A DNA stretch of 24,382 nt, taken from contig NW_025955496.1 of assembly GCF_022376445.1 (NCBI RefSeq), forward strand, positions 1 to 24,382, written 5' to 3'. Of this stretch, positions 11,101-20,266 are shown one piece after another; the stretch's first letter is position 1; every line of letters begins with the position of its first letter. The notes under the pieces are model-generated. The model had not been told where the DNA came from, searched no databases, and was given only the letters and a program-made list of their open reading frames with translations. A program made the translations under genes and the position numbers. Origin of the DNA: Fomitopsis serialis (Eukaryota; Basidiomycota; Agaricomycetes; Polyporales; Fomitopsidaceae).

Positions 11101-11407
11101 CGGGAATACCGTAGATGGTGTATGTATCCGAGACGGTGTACGAGACACCGGAGACTTCCCCGACATCACCACTTGTGGCCGCAGCAGAAGGCGCAGCTGC
11201 AGAGACGGCGCTGGATGCAGCAGCACTGGAGACGGCAGCCGAGGACACAGCACTGGAGACAGCTACCGAAGATATGGCAGACGAGACTGCTGCTGAGGAT
11301 GCCACAGCGGAAGACGCAACCGCGCTAGAGATATCGGACTGGCCTGAGACAGCGACGACGAGGAGGGCCGCGAGGGCCGTGAGCCGCGCGGTGAGGAGAA
11401 CGGCCAT
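8158..11407 (-). CDS. Secreted beta-glucosidase, glycoside hydrolase family 3
   Basis: Seven exons on the minus strand (11017-11407, 10482-10956, 10161-10420, 9961-10100, 9569-9737, 8911-9515, 8158-8859) give 913 aa, all phases consistent. It should release glucose from cellobiose and cello-oligosaccharides outside the cell. Residues 1-22 are a signal peptide, 24-79 an almost pure Ser/Ala tract and 80-170 a Pro/Ser/Thr-rich linker. The GH3 N-terminal barrel begins near 190, with [13 protein letters not shown] at 229-241, [20 protein letters not shown] and the nucleophile Asp407 in GYIMSDWGG. The GH3 C-terminal domain carries GAVLLKN near 512, DSGEGYI at 619-625 with probable acid/base Glu622, and [12 protein letters not shown] fibronectin III-like domain ends the protein at GAIPI. 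Introns are 60, 61, 60, 223, 53 and 51 nt. The last (8860-8910) is stop-free and a multiple of three, so a simple ORF reads through it; skipping it restores the conserved NVTAIVWAG. No CBM1 was found. Family assignment is very firm, exact substrate preference is not. Confidence 0.94.
8860..8910 (-). other. 51-nt stop-free intron of the beta-glucosidase
   Basis: Starts GTACGT and ends TTACAG on the minus strand, with no stop in the reading frame. Retention would insert 17 residues ([13 protein letters not shown] and so on) into the conserved GH3 C-terminal domain segment NVTAIVWAG, which argues for it being a genuine intron. Confidence 0.82.
9738..9960 (-). other. Unusually long 223-nt intron of the beta-glucosidase
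   Basis: Runs from GTGCGT after the AGLD codons to CGCACAG before the MTMPGD codons. Joining the flanks recreates the conserved GH3 motif AGLDMTMPGD, so no missing exon is needed, although this is about four times the length of the gene's other introns. Confidence 0.8.
11183..11341 (-). repeat. Ser/Ala codon repeat in beta-glucosidase exon 1
   Basis: Codes for residues 23-75 or so, an imperfect tandem of SSAV/SSAA-type units (for example [18 protein letters not shown]). The low-complexity DNA also makes an Ala/Glu-rich open frame on the plus strand (11115-11591), which is a shadow. Such tracts are usually flexible and O-glycosylated. Confidence 0.75.
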
Positions 11408-11476
11408 CGTAGAGCCCGCTCAGGCTGGAGTTGGGAGGCTGAGGGATGCTCGGGAATTGCTCGGGTCGTGCGTGGA

Positions 11477-11483
11477 GTTTTAT
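11477..11483 (-). promoter_or_regulatory. Possible TATA box of the beta-glucosidase gene
   Basis: CATAAAA on the minus strand, about 70-76 bp upstream of the ATG at 11407, the only TATA-like element near the start. Spacing is like that of the RlpA-like genes in this window. Confidence 0.4.
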
Positions 11484-13669
11484 GGCCAACCTCGCCGCAC
11501 GTTCCAAGCCTACGGCGTTCCCATCGCCGGCGGCCTCCTACCTTCATTTCTCGACGCGAACGTTGGAAATCACGCCGCGATTGGCCCATAAAGTGAACGC
11601 GGTCGAGGGCGAGGGATCCAGATCACGATCGCACCTTCATCACCGCATGCCCGTCAGCTGACTGGCTCTCCGCGTCTCTGCACGTAATCCGCCTCCACGC
11701 CTCCAAGTCGCGTGCGTCCCTCCCACCGCCAAAACTCTCAGCGGGGGCGCGACGGGATACAAAGAGCCCACGCCCGCAATAGCAGAGGCCAAACTTGCCA
11801 CTGCGCCCGCGTTCGCTGTTCCTCGTCGCGTCAATCTTCCTGCCTCCCACATTAGGCAAAGCGGTTGGTACGCGCGTTGCACGGAGATCTGGTGATGACA
11901 GCTCGGTTCCACCATGCCTTATCCAGACGTGATGAAACCTCGCGCTGGGTGCAGACTTCAGGTTCCAGTCAAACTGCTTCAAAAGACATGTATATCAGCC
12001 AACTATCAGCTCCGTAAACCCGTCAAGCATGCTCCGCTAGACCACATAGGGCCCCGTGATGACCGGCTGTCGCAGGCGAATAGCTATCGTGCCTGACAGG
12101 CGGAGGCTATCGTCAGTCTTCTTTCTTCCTCTTTTCTATCACGTCCTCGAGGAGCACTCACCACGATTCAGAACCCTCCTTTCACTGCAGCAGGATGAAC
12201 CGGGGGTGAAAGAGAGGAGGGTTGAGCCCGAACAGTCCCCGAGCCTCGGCAGCAACGACGGCAGATCGCTCTCCCCGCGGTTCCCCAACCGCGTCCCCAT
12301 GGGCCGATTGATGCCATCAACCTGCTTTATTTTCCCCGCACTTGCCATGCGCCTCTGCTCGGCCGATTGAGCCCGGATTCAGCGCAAACGAGTGGGCCGG
12401 TGGCCCATCAAGCAAGCAAGCGCTGTCCATTTCATCCTTGACCAGGGAACTCCGCTTTCTTCAGGACCTGACAGATTTGCTGCGAACGCTCGTCAAAAGG
12501 AGAACCCCAACCCAAAAGTAGCACTTACAAATGCCATTCGACAACCACGCCAAGGCGCACTGGCCAAAACAGCGACTCCTGTCCGTGCCCGCTCAATACA
12601 GCGGGCCATTGTCACTCCAAGATTGAACTTACTGGGTCCGTCGACGCTGACAATGACACGGACAGGATTTGGATAGGATCGTTCTGATAGCGCCCTTTCG
12701 CCCACGTTCCAATCTGAATGTATAGCCAGTGTGGAACTGGAAGGATCTGCCTAATCCTGTGGGCTATATTCGTCGAGTGCTCAAGCATTCGGAGGAATGT
12801 CGGTGAGTGACGCTTTCTGTAGTCCTCGTATTCACCTCGCATAAAATTCAAATCGAGTGGTTCCTCCAGGGTTCCTCGTTGGTCGTCTATCCGCTCGACC
12901 GCGTGACACCAATTTCGTAGCCTTCATGCTTCTGGAGAGACGTTGTGCGGAGAGAGATGGACACCTTCTGTGATTGTCGCGCGCTTGCAAAGTCGAAATG
13001 TCGAGTATGCCAGCGGAGGCAGGACGGCCTTACGAAAGAGGCGCAACCTTGCGAGAACAAAATGACCATTTGAGGATGAATCGACGTCCTGTCGAGCGGC
13101 CTCGGGCCTCATCGGACAGTGACGCCTGGGACTTCGCGTTCCATCTCTGCCACGGACGTCGACAGTAAGTTTGAATTTTGCGCCGGAAGGTTTAGGAATC
13201 AGGGTGCGGGTGCAGTTGTTGGCCTCGAAAGCGGTGTTTCGGCGGTTCTGAAACGTGGCTGGCGTGAGACGTGGCTGCAGAGTGAATCTTTTGCAGTTCA
13301 GTTCACTCACCTGCTTGATGACCAGCATCGAGCGGATGACTACAAGCGATGAGCTTGTTTGGAGAGTTTCTGCCAGTGTATATGCTGATGAACTTCAAGA
13401 GGAACGAGTAGAAGTCGTCGCATGCTGGTCGTGCATCAGATTGTATACAGTCAGCTTAACGTTCGTATAGTGCTTGATATTAGAGTGCGCCGAGAACACT
13501 CACCCGAGCGAGACATTTGTGCACGGCACGAAAGTTGGGTGAGGCATACGGCACGTTTCCCACTTCGTTACACCCGTTCGAAATCGATACCAGCAGAGTC
13601 TACGATTGACGACGTCCACTGTCCAAGCGTTGGAAAGGGTTCTTCACAATCCATTAGACACTGTTATTT

Positions 13670-13680
13670 GGGGGGGGGGG
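13670..13680 (+). repeat. Poly(G) tract, 11 nt
   Basis: Eleven consecutive G about 280 bp upstream of the SNF2 start codon, followed by purine-rich AACTGAGAGGCGGTGAGGGG. It is the longest homopolymer noticed in the window and its exact length is prone to sequencing error. Confidence 0.8.
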
Positions 13681-13956
13681 AACTGAGAGGCGGTGAGGGG
13701 TGGAAAAGTCTTGAGATTAAGTGCCATTCCAGTTCGATTCCAGCCCCAGTGTGCGCTAAGTTAGCAAGACTGTATACAGAGCGACCAAGCCGCGACGGTC
13801 CGCAAGCGCCGTGTCGCGTATTAACCTGCCCTAAATGCGACGCGCCCGGCGTCTGCGCGCCAAATCGCGATGTCGCGGTCTTGTTCAAGTCATCGTCCTT
13901 CCTCCTATCTACCACCCACCATCGTCGCAGCATCTCCGCGCACGAGCCGTTTGAAC

Positions 13957-16900
13957 ATGGCGACTGCAGAAATCCCGCCTGCCTACTCCGAAACCGCGAG
14001 CACGCCAACTTTACTCTCCGAGTCTGAAGACACCGCGTCGGAGACCACAGTGGAGACGCTGAGTGCGTCGACTTCCTCCATCAAGCCGCTACACGAGAGC
14101 AAGAAGAGATCAATTCTGGATGTATACTTGGGCGTTGAGAACCCCGCAATCTCGCAGAAGCGGACGAAGTTAGAGGAGAAAAAAGCTGTGCGTCTGTTTT
14201 GAGGCACGCCTTGCCCACTGTATTGACAGTAATTTTGCTATACAGCACACTGTGGTAGTGAACGAAGCGCGTGGATCCATAGATACTGCGAGGAAACGGT
14301 TCCTCCACCACCATCGTGACCATTTCTTGCCGCTGCTGCCTCCGAATACCGGAATTTTCGACGCCATCAGCAGACAGTTGAAGGACGCAGGAGACGATCA
14401 TTCCTTCGCCCCGTTGCACGAATTTGATAAACAGCCTCGGCTCATCCAAGGTCAGATGAAAGATTATCAAGTGAGTTTTTTTTGGCGTACAGCGGAAATA
14501 TTGGCGAACCCTCAGACTCCTCTAGCTCCACGGATTATCCTTCATGGTGTGGATGCACAAGAACGGTGAGACAATGTGCGTGGTTTTATTGGCCGGACAT
14601 ATACTGATTGTCACTGTTCCCAGGAATGAACTGTATACTCGGTGACGAGTAGGTGATTATGTCAAGAATCATGCCCCTTTCTGACGTGTTTGTCGCCAGG
14701 ATGGGTCTAGGAAAGACCTTGCAGGTATGTCCTTTTCTGACAAAGCTATACGTAATTATAATCAGTTTCGGTTTCGCTACAGACACTGTCATTGTTTGCA
14801 TACATCAAGGAAAATACGAAAGGTAAGTGATTGAAGAACGGATGTCTGACAGACTACTCAACTCATCGAACATAGGACACCAACAGCCCCATCTCGTGGT
14901 CTGCCCTCTCTCTGTCCTTTCTTCATGGCTTGCCGTGAGTGTGTCTATGTTGCCGTTGGGCAGTGACGCTGACGGCCATGGCATTCTGTAGGAGGTCGAA
15001 CGGTGGACCCCCGCACTCAAGGTCCTGCGTTTCCACGGCCATAAGAGCGAGCGTGATCGGCTGAAGAACGACATTCGCGCGGGTACGCTCAAGTTTGATA
15101 TCATGGTGACGACGTACGACGCATATGTTGCGGACGACGGTTGGTTCAAGACACGCCGGTGGACGTACTGCGTCCTGGACGAAGGGCATAAAATCAAGAA
15201 CGCAAAGACGAATGTTGCCAGCAAGCTTCAGGGCCTCGGTTCGCTGCATCGACTGAGTGCGTTCTTTGGCACACCGGTCGTATAGAGTGCTGATGTCCAT
15301 GATTTAGTCCTCACTGGTACGCCAGTACAGAATGACTTGTTCGAGTTGTGGAGCATCCTCCACTGGCTCTACCCCACCGTCTTCACGCAGGCCTCTGAGC
15401 GCCTGTTCAGGGAAGCCTTCGATCTTGGTGGCGGGCAGTACTCCATCCCGTTCCTCAAGGCAGCGGAGAAGCTGCTCGCGTTGATCATGCTCCGCCGCAC
15501 GAAGGCGACTGTCGAAATCGATGTACCGCCGCGCGAGGAACTAACGGTCTTCCTGCCGATGACAGAGGCGCAGCGCTTCTGGACGTACAGGTTGTTGACG
15601 CGCATGGATACCTTAGACCTGAAGGAGATTTTCGATAGCAAGATCGAGGGTGATCCGGAGAATGAGGGAAGGAGGGAGGTGCAGGCGCACCTTGCGCAGG
15701 AGGTCATGCGTAGTCGCACTGGCCAGAAGGACAGTGGGTGCAGGTTTCTCCTGCCCCAAGACTCTATGCTGACACACACATCAGGGTGGCGGAGACTCAT
15801 GAACTTGCTGATGCAGCTGCGCAAGGTCTGCGACCACCCGTATCTGCTCCCGGACGCAGAACCGGAGCCCTACTCCATCGGCGAACATCTAGTAGCCTCC
15901 TCAACAAAACTCATCCTTCTCGACAAACTACTTGCGGATATCCTTCCGAAGGGCGAGCGCGTCCTGCTCTTCTCGCAGTGGACGGGCATGCTTGACCTCC
16001 TCGAGGACTTCATGGCCTTGCGCAAGATTCGATACGCGCGTCTCGATGGCTCGACGAATCGTGCCCGACGCGCTCTCGACATCAAACTCTTCCAGCAGGA
16101 AGACTCCCCATACCAGGTCTTCCTGATATCGACGAAAGCGGGCGGGCTCGGGATCAACCTTACGAAGGCGACGACCGTCGTCCTCGTAGACTCTGACTGG
16201 AACCCGCAAAACGATTTGCAGGCGATCGCGCGCGCGCATCGGATCGGGCAGACGAAGCGCGTGCGCGTTTTGCGGTTGGTCTGCCGCGGGAGTGTCGAGG
16301 ACCAGATGCTCGACCGGATTCGACGAAAGATCTTCCTTTCACTCAAGGTCATGGGTACCGACAGCCCGGCTGACGGCGCCGACGACCCACAGATGAAGAC
16401 GGACGAATTGCTGAACATCCTCCGCAAGGGCAGCAGTGCTCTGCAGGACAGCACCGGTGCCATGAGTGTCTCGCAATTCCTGCATGCAGACCTCAAGTCG
16501 ATCCTGGAGGCATCGAGGGAACGCGACAATGCACGCACGGCTAAAGCGAAGGTGCTGGAGGGGGCATCTGCGGACGAGGTAGACGAGAAGCAGCTCCAGG
16601 ACGCAGACGAAGAGGAGCGCAAGCTCTTGGCAGGTGTCGTCCACGTTCAGAGTAGGCTTTTCGAAGGGAAGGTCGTAGAACAGTCGAAGGGCCCGTCAAA
16701 TGCTGACATCGCTGCTGAGTGGCGGGACATACAAAAGCGAGCTCGCGAGAATCGTATCGTCAAGATTGATGGGATTGAGATGATCGCGGACAACATAAGC
16801 CCTGAGGCGCCAGCGGTACGTTGCGTATTCTGGTGCTGATGTGACTGAGTTCCCTAACAATGTCCGCAGCAACTGGCAGCTCCGCATCCCAAGCCTGTCG

Positions 16901-17522
16901 TCAAACGCAACAACAAGGATTTTGACAGCGAAGATTGGTGTATTCACTGCCGCGACGGAGGTAGCTTGTTCCTCTGTGGCGCGTGTCCGCGAGGTGCGTT
17001 CCGTCTTACTTGTGTGTTGTGGTTCTGACTTGCACTCCCCAGTTTTCCATGCGGAATGCTATGGTGTCAACAAAGGGGCTTTGGAACGGACGATGCTCGT
17101 CTACTGCATGCAGCACAAATGCACCGGTTGTCAACGAAATACCACGGACGCTGGCGGCATGTTGTTTAGGTGCGTCTCATCACTTCCATCCCAGTGTAGA
17201 GTACGTTAGTGACCGGCTGTTAGATGTAGGACATGTCCGCAAGCTTTCTGCGAAGATTGTCTCCCGTCAGGAGATATCGATGCGATTGGAGATGAATTAC
17301 CAGAGTTGTGAGTAGTCTATTAATTGTTCGCTCCTCCCAAAATCCTGACCCCCGAGTCGCTGGCATCACAGTCTCGTGTTGAACTTTCAAGCGACACGAT
17401 CAGCGTATTACATTTGTTGCGATGAATGCCGTCAACGAAGGTTGGATGATCCGGAATGGTGGGCGGACTGGCAAAAGGAATTCCAGGCAGCTGAAAAGCA
17501 GCTCGCGGAGACTTCTCAATGA
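13957..17522 (+). CDS. SNF2-family chromatin-remodeling ATPase with C-terminal PHD-type zinc fingers
   Basis: Fourteen exons: 13957-14187, 14246-14470, 14526-14565, 14624-14648, 14700-14724, 14783-14822, 14876-14934, 14992-15256, 15308-15733, 15785-16815, 16870-16993, 17043-17169, 17230-17307, 17372-17522; 948 aa. It should use ATP to translocate on DNA and move nucleosomes in the nucleus. The N-terminus (1-120) is Ser/Thr/Glu-rich. The ATPase lobe starts at about 145 (QMKDYQLHGLSF), with Walker A in GDEMGLGKT (172-180), DEGH at 278-281 and LTGTPVQND from 305. The helicase C lobe has LRKVCDHPYLL (457-467), LLFSQWTGML (506-515), STKAGGLGINL (561-571) and ARAHRIGQTKRV (594-605). Residues 813-860 form a C4HC3 PHD finger (Cys813, 816, 825, 828, His833, Cys836, 857, 860), and further Cys at 875, 880, 883, 914, 915 and 918 suggest a second zinc module. 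No SANT/SLIDE, chromodomain or bromodomain is visible. An in-frame upstream ATG at 13870 exists; 13957 has the better context. Intron 15734-15784 is stop-free and inferred from conservation. Confidence 0.92.
14624..14724 (+). other. Two 25-nt exons that split the Walker A loop of the SNF2 gene
   Basis: Exon 4 (14624-14648) codes MNCILGD and two bases of the Glu codon; exon 5 (14700-14724) codes the third base, MGLGKTLQ. Only their joining through GTAGGT...GCCAG restores GDEMGLGKT. Both exons are flanked by canonical splice sites. Confidence 0.88.
15734..15784 (+). other. Probable 51-nt stop-free intron in the SNF2 gene
   Basis: GTGGGT to ACATCAG, multiple of three, no stop. It interrupts the QKD...WRRLMNLLMQLRKVCDHPYLLP region, which is normally continuous in SNF2 proteins. 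If retained, it adds 17 residues and changes one codon (AGG to AGT plus insertion). Confidence 0.7.
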
Positions 17523-18648
17523 CGCCGACACATGGATCATATCGTATGAATGGAAACCCGAACCTATCTCGTCTTCGCTCGCTCTCGCCTTTGTACCAGC
17601 TATCGTGTTGTCTTGCGTACGTCTGTTGTCGAGTTCGATCCCTGTGTATGTGTATCCACTTGTATAATGTACTGTGAACACCCTCTAGTCTCCAGCAACA
17701 GCCCCGCGGTGCTTCCCCGGCCCTTTGACTCTGGAGCTCGTGCATTGTGCAGCACACCTATTGCTGCTTTGGTCTTCGATACGGTACGTCCACCGGGATA
17801 GGTCATGCTAGGTGGTTGAAGTTGCGGCTAACTGCTTGTGGCCGCTGTACAGTCTTGTCGAGGTCCTCATACTCGCGAGTTCAATCCGTGTATCCGCGTG
17901 GAATATACAGCAAATTTCATTCACGTCGAGTCGGTGGGGATGAATCTCCGTCGGACGCTCTGCGGCGTACGAGTCGTGTCGGAGGTTGTCGAGCCGCGGT
18001 CTCGTAGAGATCCGGACTCCGGAGCGCCAACTATCTTTGGGTATTTGTCCAGCCTTCAAACGTCTCAGTCTCCAGTGCATGGTCTTCGGTTCCGACGCAT
18101 GCTCTATGGCGATGGGAAGCTGCATTCGATGGACTTCATCGTACGAGAGCTCATGCTTAAAGCTGAGTATCATGAACGCTTGAACGTACAAGTTTCAACA
18201 CTGCAAATCGTTACACGATCTAGTCAGCAATCCTGACACTCAGTTATGATAGAACCCGGGATCAGTGCTCGGTGAGTACGGTCACACTAGTCCGGCCCAT
18301 CAGGGAAACTCACAGCGGCGAAACATGACCTATCTTGCATAAACAACGTGCACTCCTAGTGTGCCGACTCGAGGGTGACCAGTTCTCTCCTTTATGTCGA
18401 ACACGGGCAGACAACACCATTCCGGTTCAGTTGTCCCCGACAATACATCCACTCCTCGGGAGAAGTGCGATGCGTTGCTGTTCGGCCAGCTCTTTGACGT
18501 GATGCTCCCGGAAACGTACGAGCTTCATAAAGGCAGGTGTGGGAGCGTCCGCAAGTTGTCAATCCTGACAGCCCTTGTCATTCCTTCAAACACTCACACT
18601 CATTCACTCCTTGCTCTTCAATTCCATTATACATCAGTCTAATTCGCC
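17523..18648. other. Intergenic region between SNF2 gene and third RlpA-like gene
   Basis: No gene recognised. Two long overlapping antisense frames (17808-18191 -, 17838-18236 +) have no family motifs. The 3' UTR of the SNF2 gene and the promoter of the RlpA-like gene must lie here. Confidence 0.5.
18526..18533 (+). promoter_or_regulatory. TATA-like element of the third RlpA-like gene
   Basis: CATAAAGG about 116-123 bp upstream of the ATG at 18649. It follows TACGAGC, as does the TATA box of the copy at 4732. Confidence 0.5.
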
Positions 18649-19221
18649 ATGTACTCAGAAATCTTCGCATTTTGCACCCTCCAACTTATTGTGCAGACAG
18701 CATGCGCATTGCCTGTCAAGGCACTCGTCAAGCGGGACGACTACCAAGGCGATGTTCGTCGATCCACTGCGCCTTGTTCCGTCAGTGATGAGCTAATGTG
18801 GATGTCTCATAGGCGACGTACTTCGAGACCGGGACCGGTGCTTGTGGATATACAGACAATGATAGTGATCCTATCGTGGCCATTTCGCATCTCATCTATG
18901 GCGACGGCGAAAATTGTAACCAGGTGCGATGCAAATTAAGTCTCTCATTGACCGTAATCTGACTGTGGGACACCATCATGAGTAGTGGATTCAAATCACC
19001 AACCCGGCCAACGGTCAGTCGCAGTACGGACAAGTGCGCGATGAGTGCGAGGGTTGCGGGCAGTACGATATCGGTCAGTCTTCCCCTCATCGCGGCAGCA
19101 CAAAACTAAAATGTGTACCTCAGATCTGAGCCCATCTCTCTTCCAAAGCCTTGGGGAGGATTTATCCGTTGGCCGGTTCGGGGTGGACTGGCATTACATG
19201 GACAAGAACTTCTCACCCTGA
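18649..19221 (+). CDS. Secreted RlpA-like double-psi beta-barrel protein, diverged paralog
   Basis: Four exons (18649-18753, 18813-18923, 18986-19073, 19124-19221), introns of 59, 62 and 50 nt, 133 aa. The architecture is that of the copy at 4732: signal peptide about 1-20, Kex2-type Lys28-Arg29, then a small double-psi beta-barrel. The same four cysteines are kept (Cys46 in GACGYTD, Cys70 in ENCNQ, Cys93 and Cys96 in DECEGCGQYDI), as are PIVAISHLIYG, LSPSLFQSLG and the final VDWHYM strand. All three introns sit at the same codons and in the same phases (0, 0, 1) as in the other copies, so these are true paralogs, but this one is clearly older: the signal peptide, pro-region and C-terminus differ. 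It lacks about six residues, mainly in the pro-region. The function is as uncertain as for its sister; secretion is the best supported inference. Confidence 0.9.
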
Positions 19222-20266
19222 GCGGCCTACTAGGTCTCGCCTTGCTATACGATCAGGTTGCTAATAATCTACGGGTATTGTTGTCCCTCATTGAGGGTGT
19301 TTTTCTTGGTTATTCGGTGCTTGTCTAGATGATCGTGAAACAGGATTGAGCGTGTTGCTTAGAGCATTCAAGTTGTTTGTAACCGCTTGTTTGTCATGTA
19401 GTGCCAGTGACTCGGCCAGGAGGACAAGCGGTCCATCTCTTGGATGCTCAGCTATGGCCATGTAGCGCTTCGTGTCCTCGTCGTGTCTGTCCTGGGGCTC
19501 TATGGTGTTCAGCACTACCATACATCTGTGTCGACACAGTCATGGATATCATGGATGGCAGTATACTTGCACATCGAGTACTGCCTGTATTGCTTTTCGA
19601 GCGCTTGGAGTTGTTGCATCCCAATTGATGTCCCCTCCCTGTATTCGTCCTCGTCAATAGTTTCGTTTTCGTGTGCATCGTTCAGTTGGTCTTCCCTTGT
19701 TCACCTCATCTTCAAGTTGGCCAAGCCGCGTTACCTAAGCAAAATGTGCGCCCTAGCGTCAACTCATCTGATCCGATTTCATGCAGACACCCGAGTCACC
19801 GTCTTTGACCAGACGCTATACCATGGTTTGCACTCATACCACTCATTCACTGGCTTGTGACCTAACGAAACTAGGGGAGAGTGACAGTCGAGTCTCACCA
19901 GGCGATCCGAGACATCCATTCGCAACCAACCGTCACTGCAAAGCAACTTCAACTGCGTACGCGAGCCAGTGTCCCATACGGTCACGGGCATCTGACGCGC
20001 CGATCAGAAAATGTAGTTACTGGCTGAAATCTATGAACGTTCAATTGAATTGCCCTCGTCGCGTTGCTCGTTACACCTCACCCGACGGCGTTGCTCTCCT
20101 TGAGATCATACACAACACACCACGTCCAATCAGACCGATCTCCTTTCTAGACTCCCATATCGGTAGTATGATGCAGAATGTCCCACTCATGCCTACCCAA
20201 ATACTATGAAAACAAACAGAGAGTCGACCGCGTCAAATGTCATCCAGAGTCGATGAATGTCACTAC
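19222..20266. other. Convergent intergenic region between RlpA-like gene and symporter gene
   Basis: No gene recognised. Both flanking genes end here. The 138-codon frame at 19444-19860 (+) is rich in Ser, Tyr, His and Cys, lacks any motif and looks like translated UTR or spacer. T-rich stretches are common. Confidence 0.55.

Larger units (their letters stand above)
11408..13956. other. Divergent intergenic region between beta-glucosidase and SNF2 genes
   Basis: 2.5 kb that must contain the promoters of the secreted beta-glucosidase (-) and the SNF2 gene (+). No gene is recognised with confidence. A minus-strand open frame at 12612-12851 has a fairly protein-like composition (YRKRHSPTFLRMLEHS, PHWLYIQIGTWAKGR), but no family, start or splice partner could be assigned. 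GC-rich C/G-box material near 12270-12300 might bind zinc-finger repressors, but I cannot support a specific site. A run of 11 G lies at 13670-13680. Confidence 0.5.

Noticed and set aside
11115..11591. 158-codon Ala/Glu/Thr-rich open frame on the plus strand
   Set aside because: It is the antisense of the Ser/Ala repeat and signal peptide of the beta-glucosidase; the repeat bias explains the open frame.
13310..13455. Minus-strand stretch reading DFYSFLLKFISIYTG and ending at a good donor GTGAGT
   Set aside because: Bounded by a stop after few codons upstream, with no identifiable neighbouring exon or family.
13725..13742. GTTCGATTCC, resembling a tRNA T-loop (a similar match lies at about 17632)
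   Set aside because: No pairing T stem, acceptor stem, anticodon arm or Pol III A box at the right distance in either place.
17808..18236. Two long antisense open frames downstream of the SNF2 gene
   Set aside because: Mutually overlapping, no motif, and composition typical of chance frames; at most UTR or spacer.
19444..19860. 138-codon open frame between the convergent genes
   Set aside because: Rich in Ser, Cys, His and Tyr with no motif; lies where 3' UTRs are expected.
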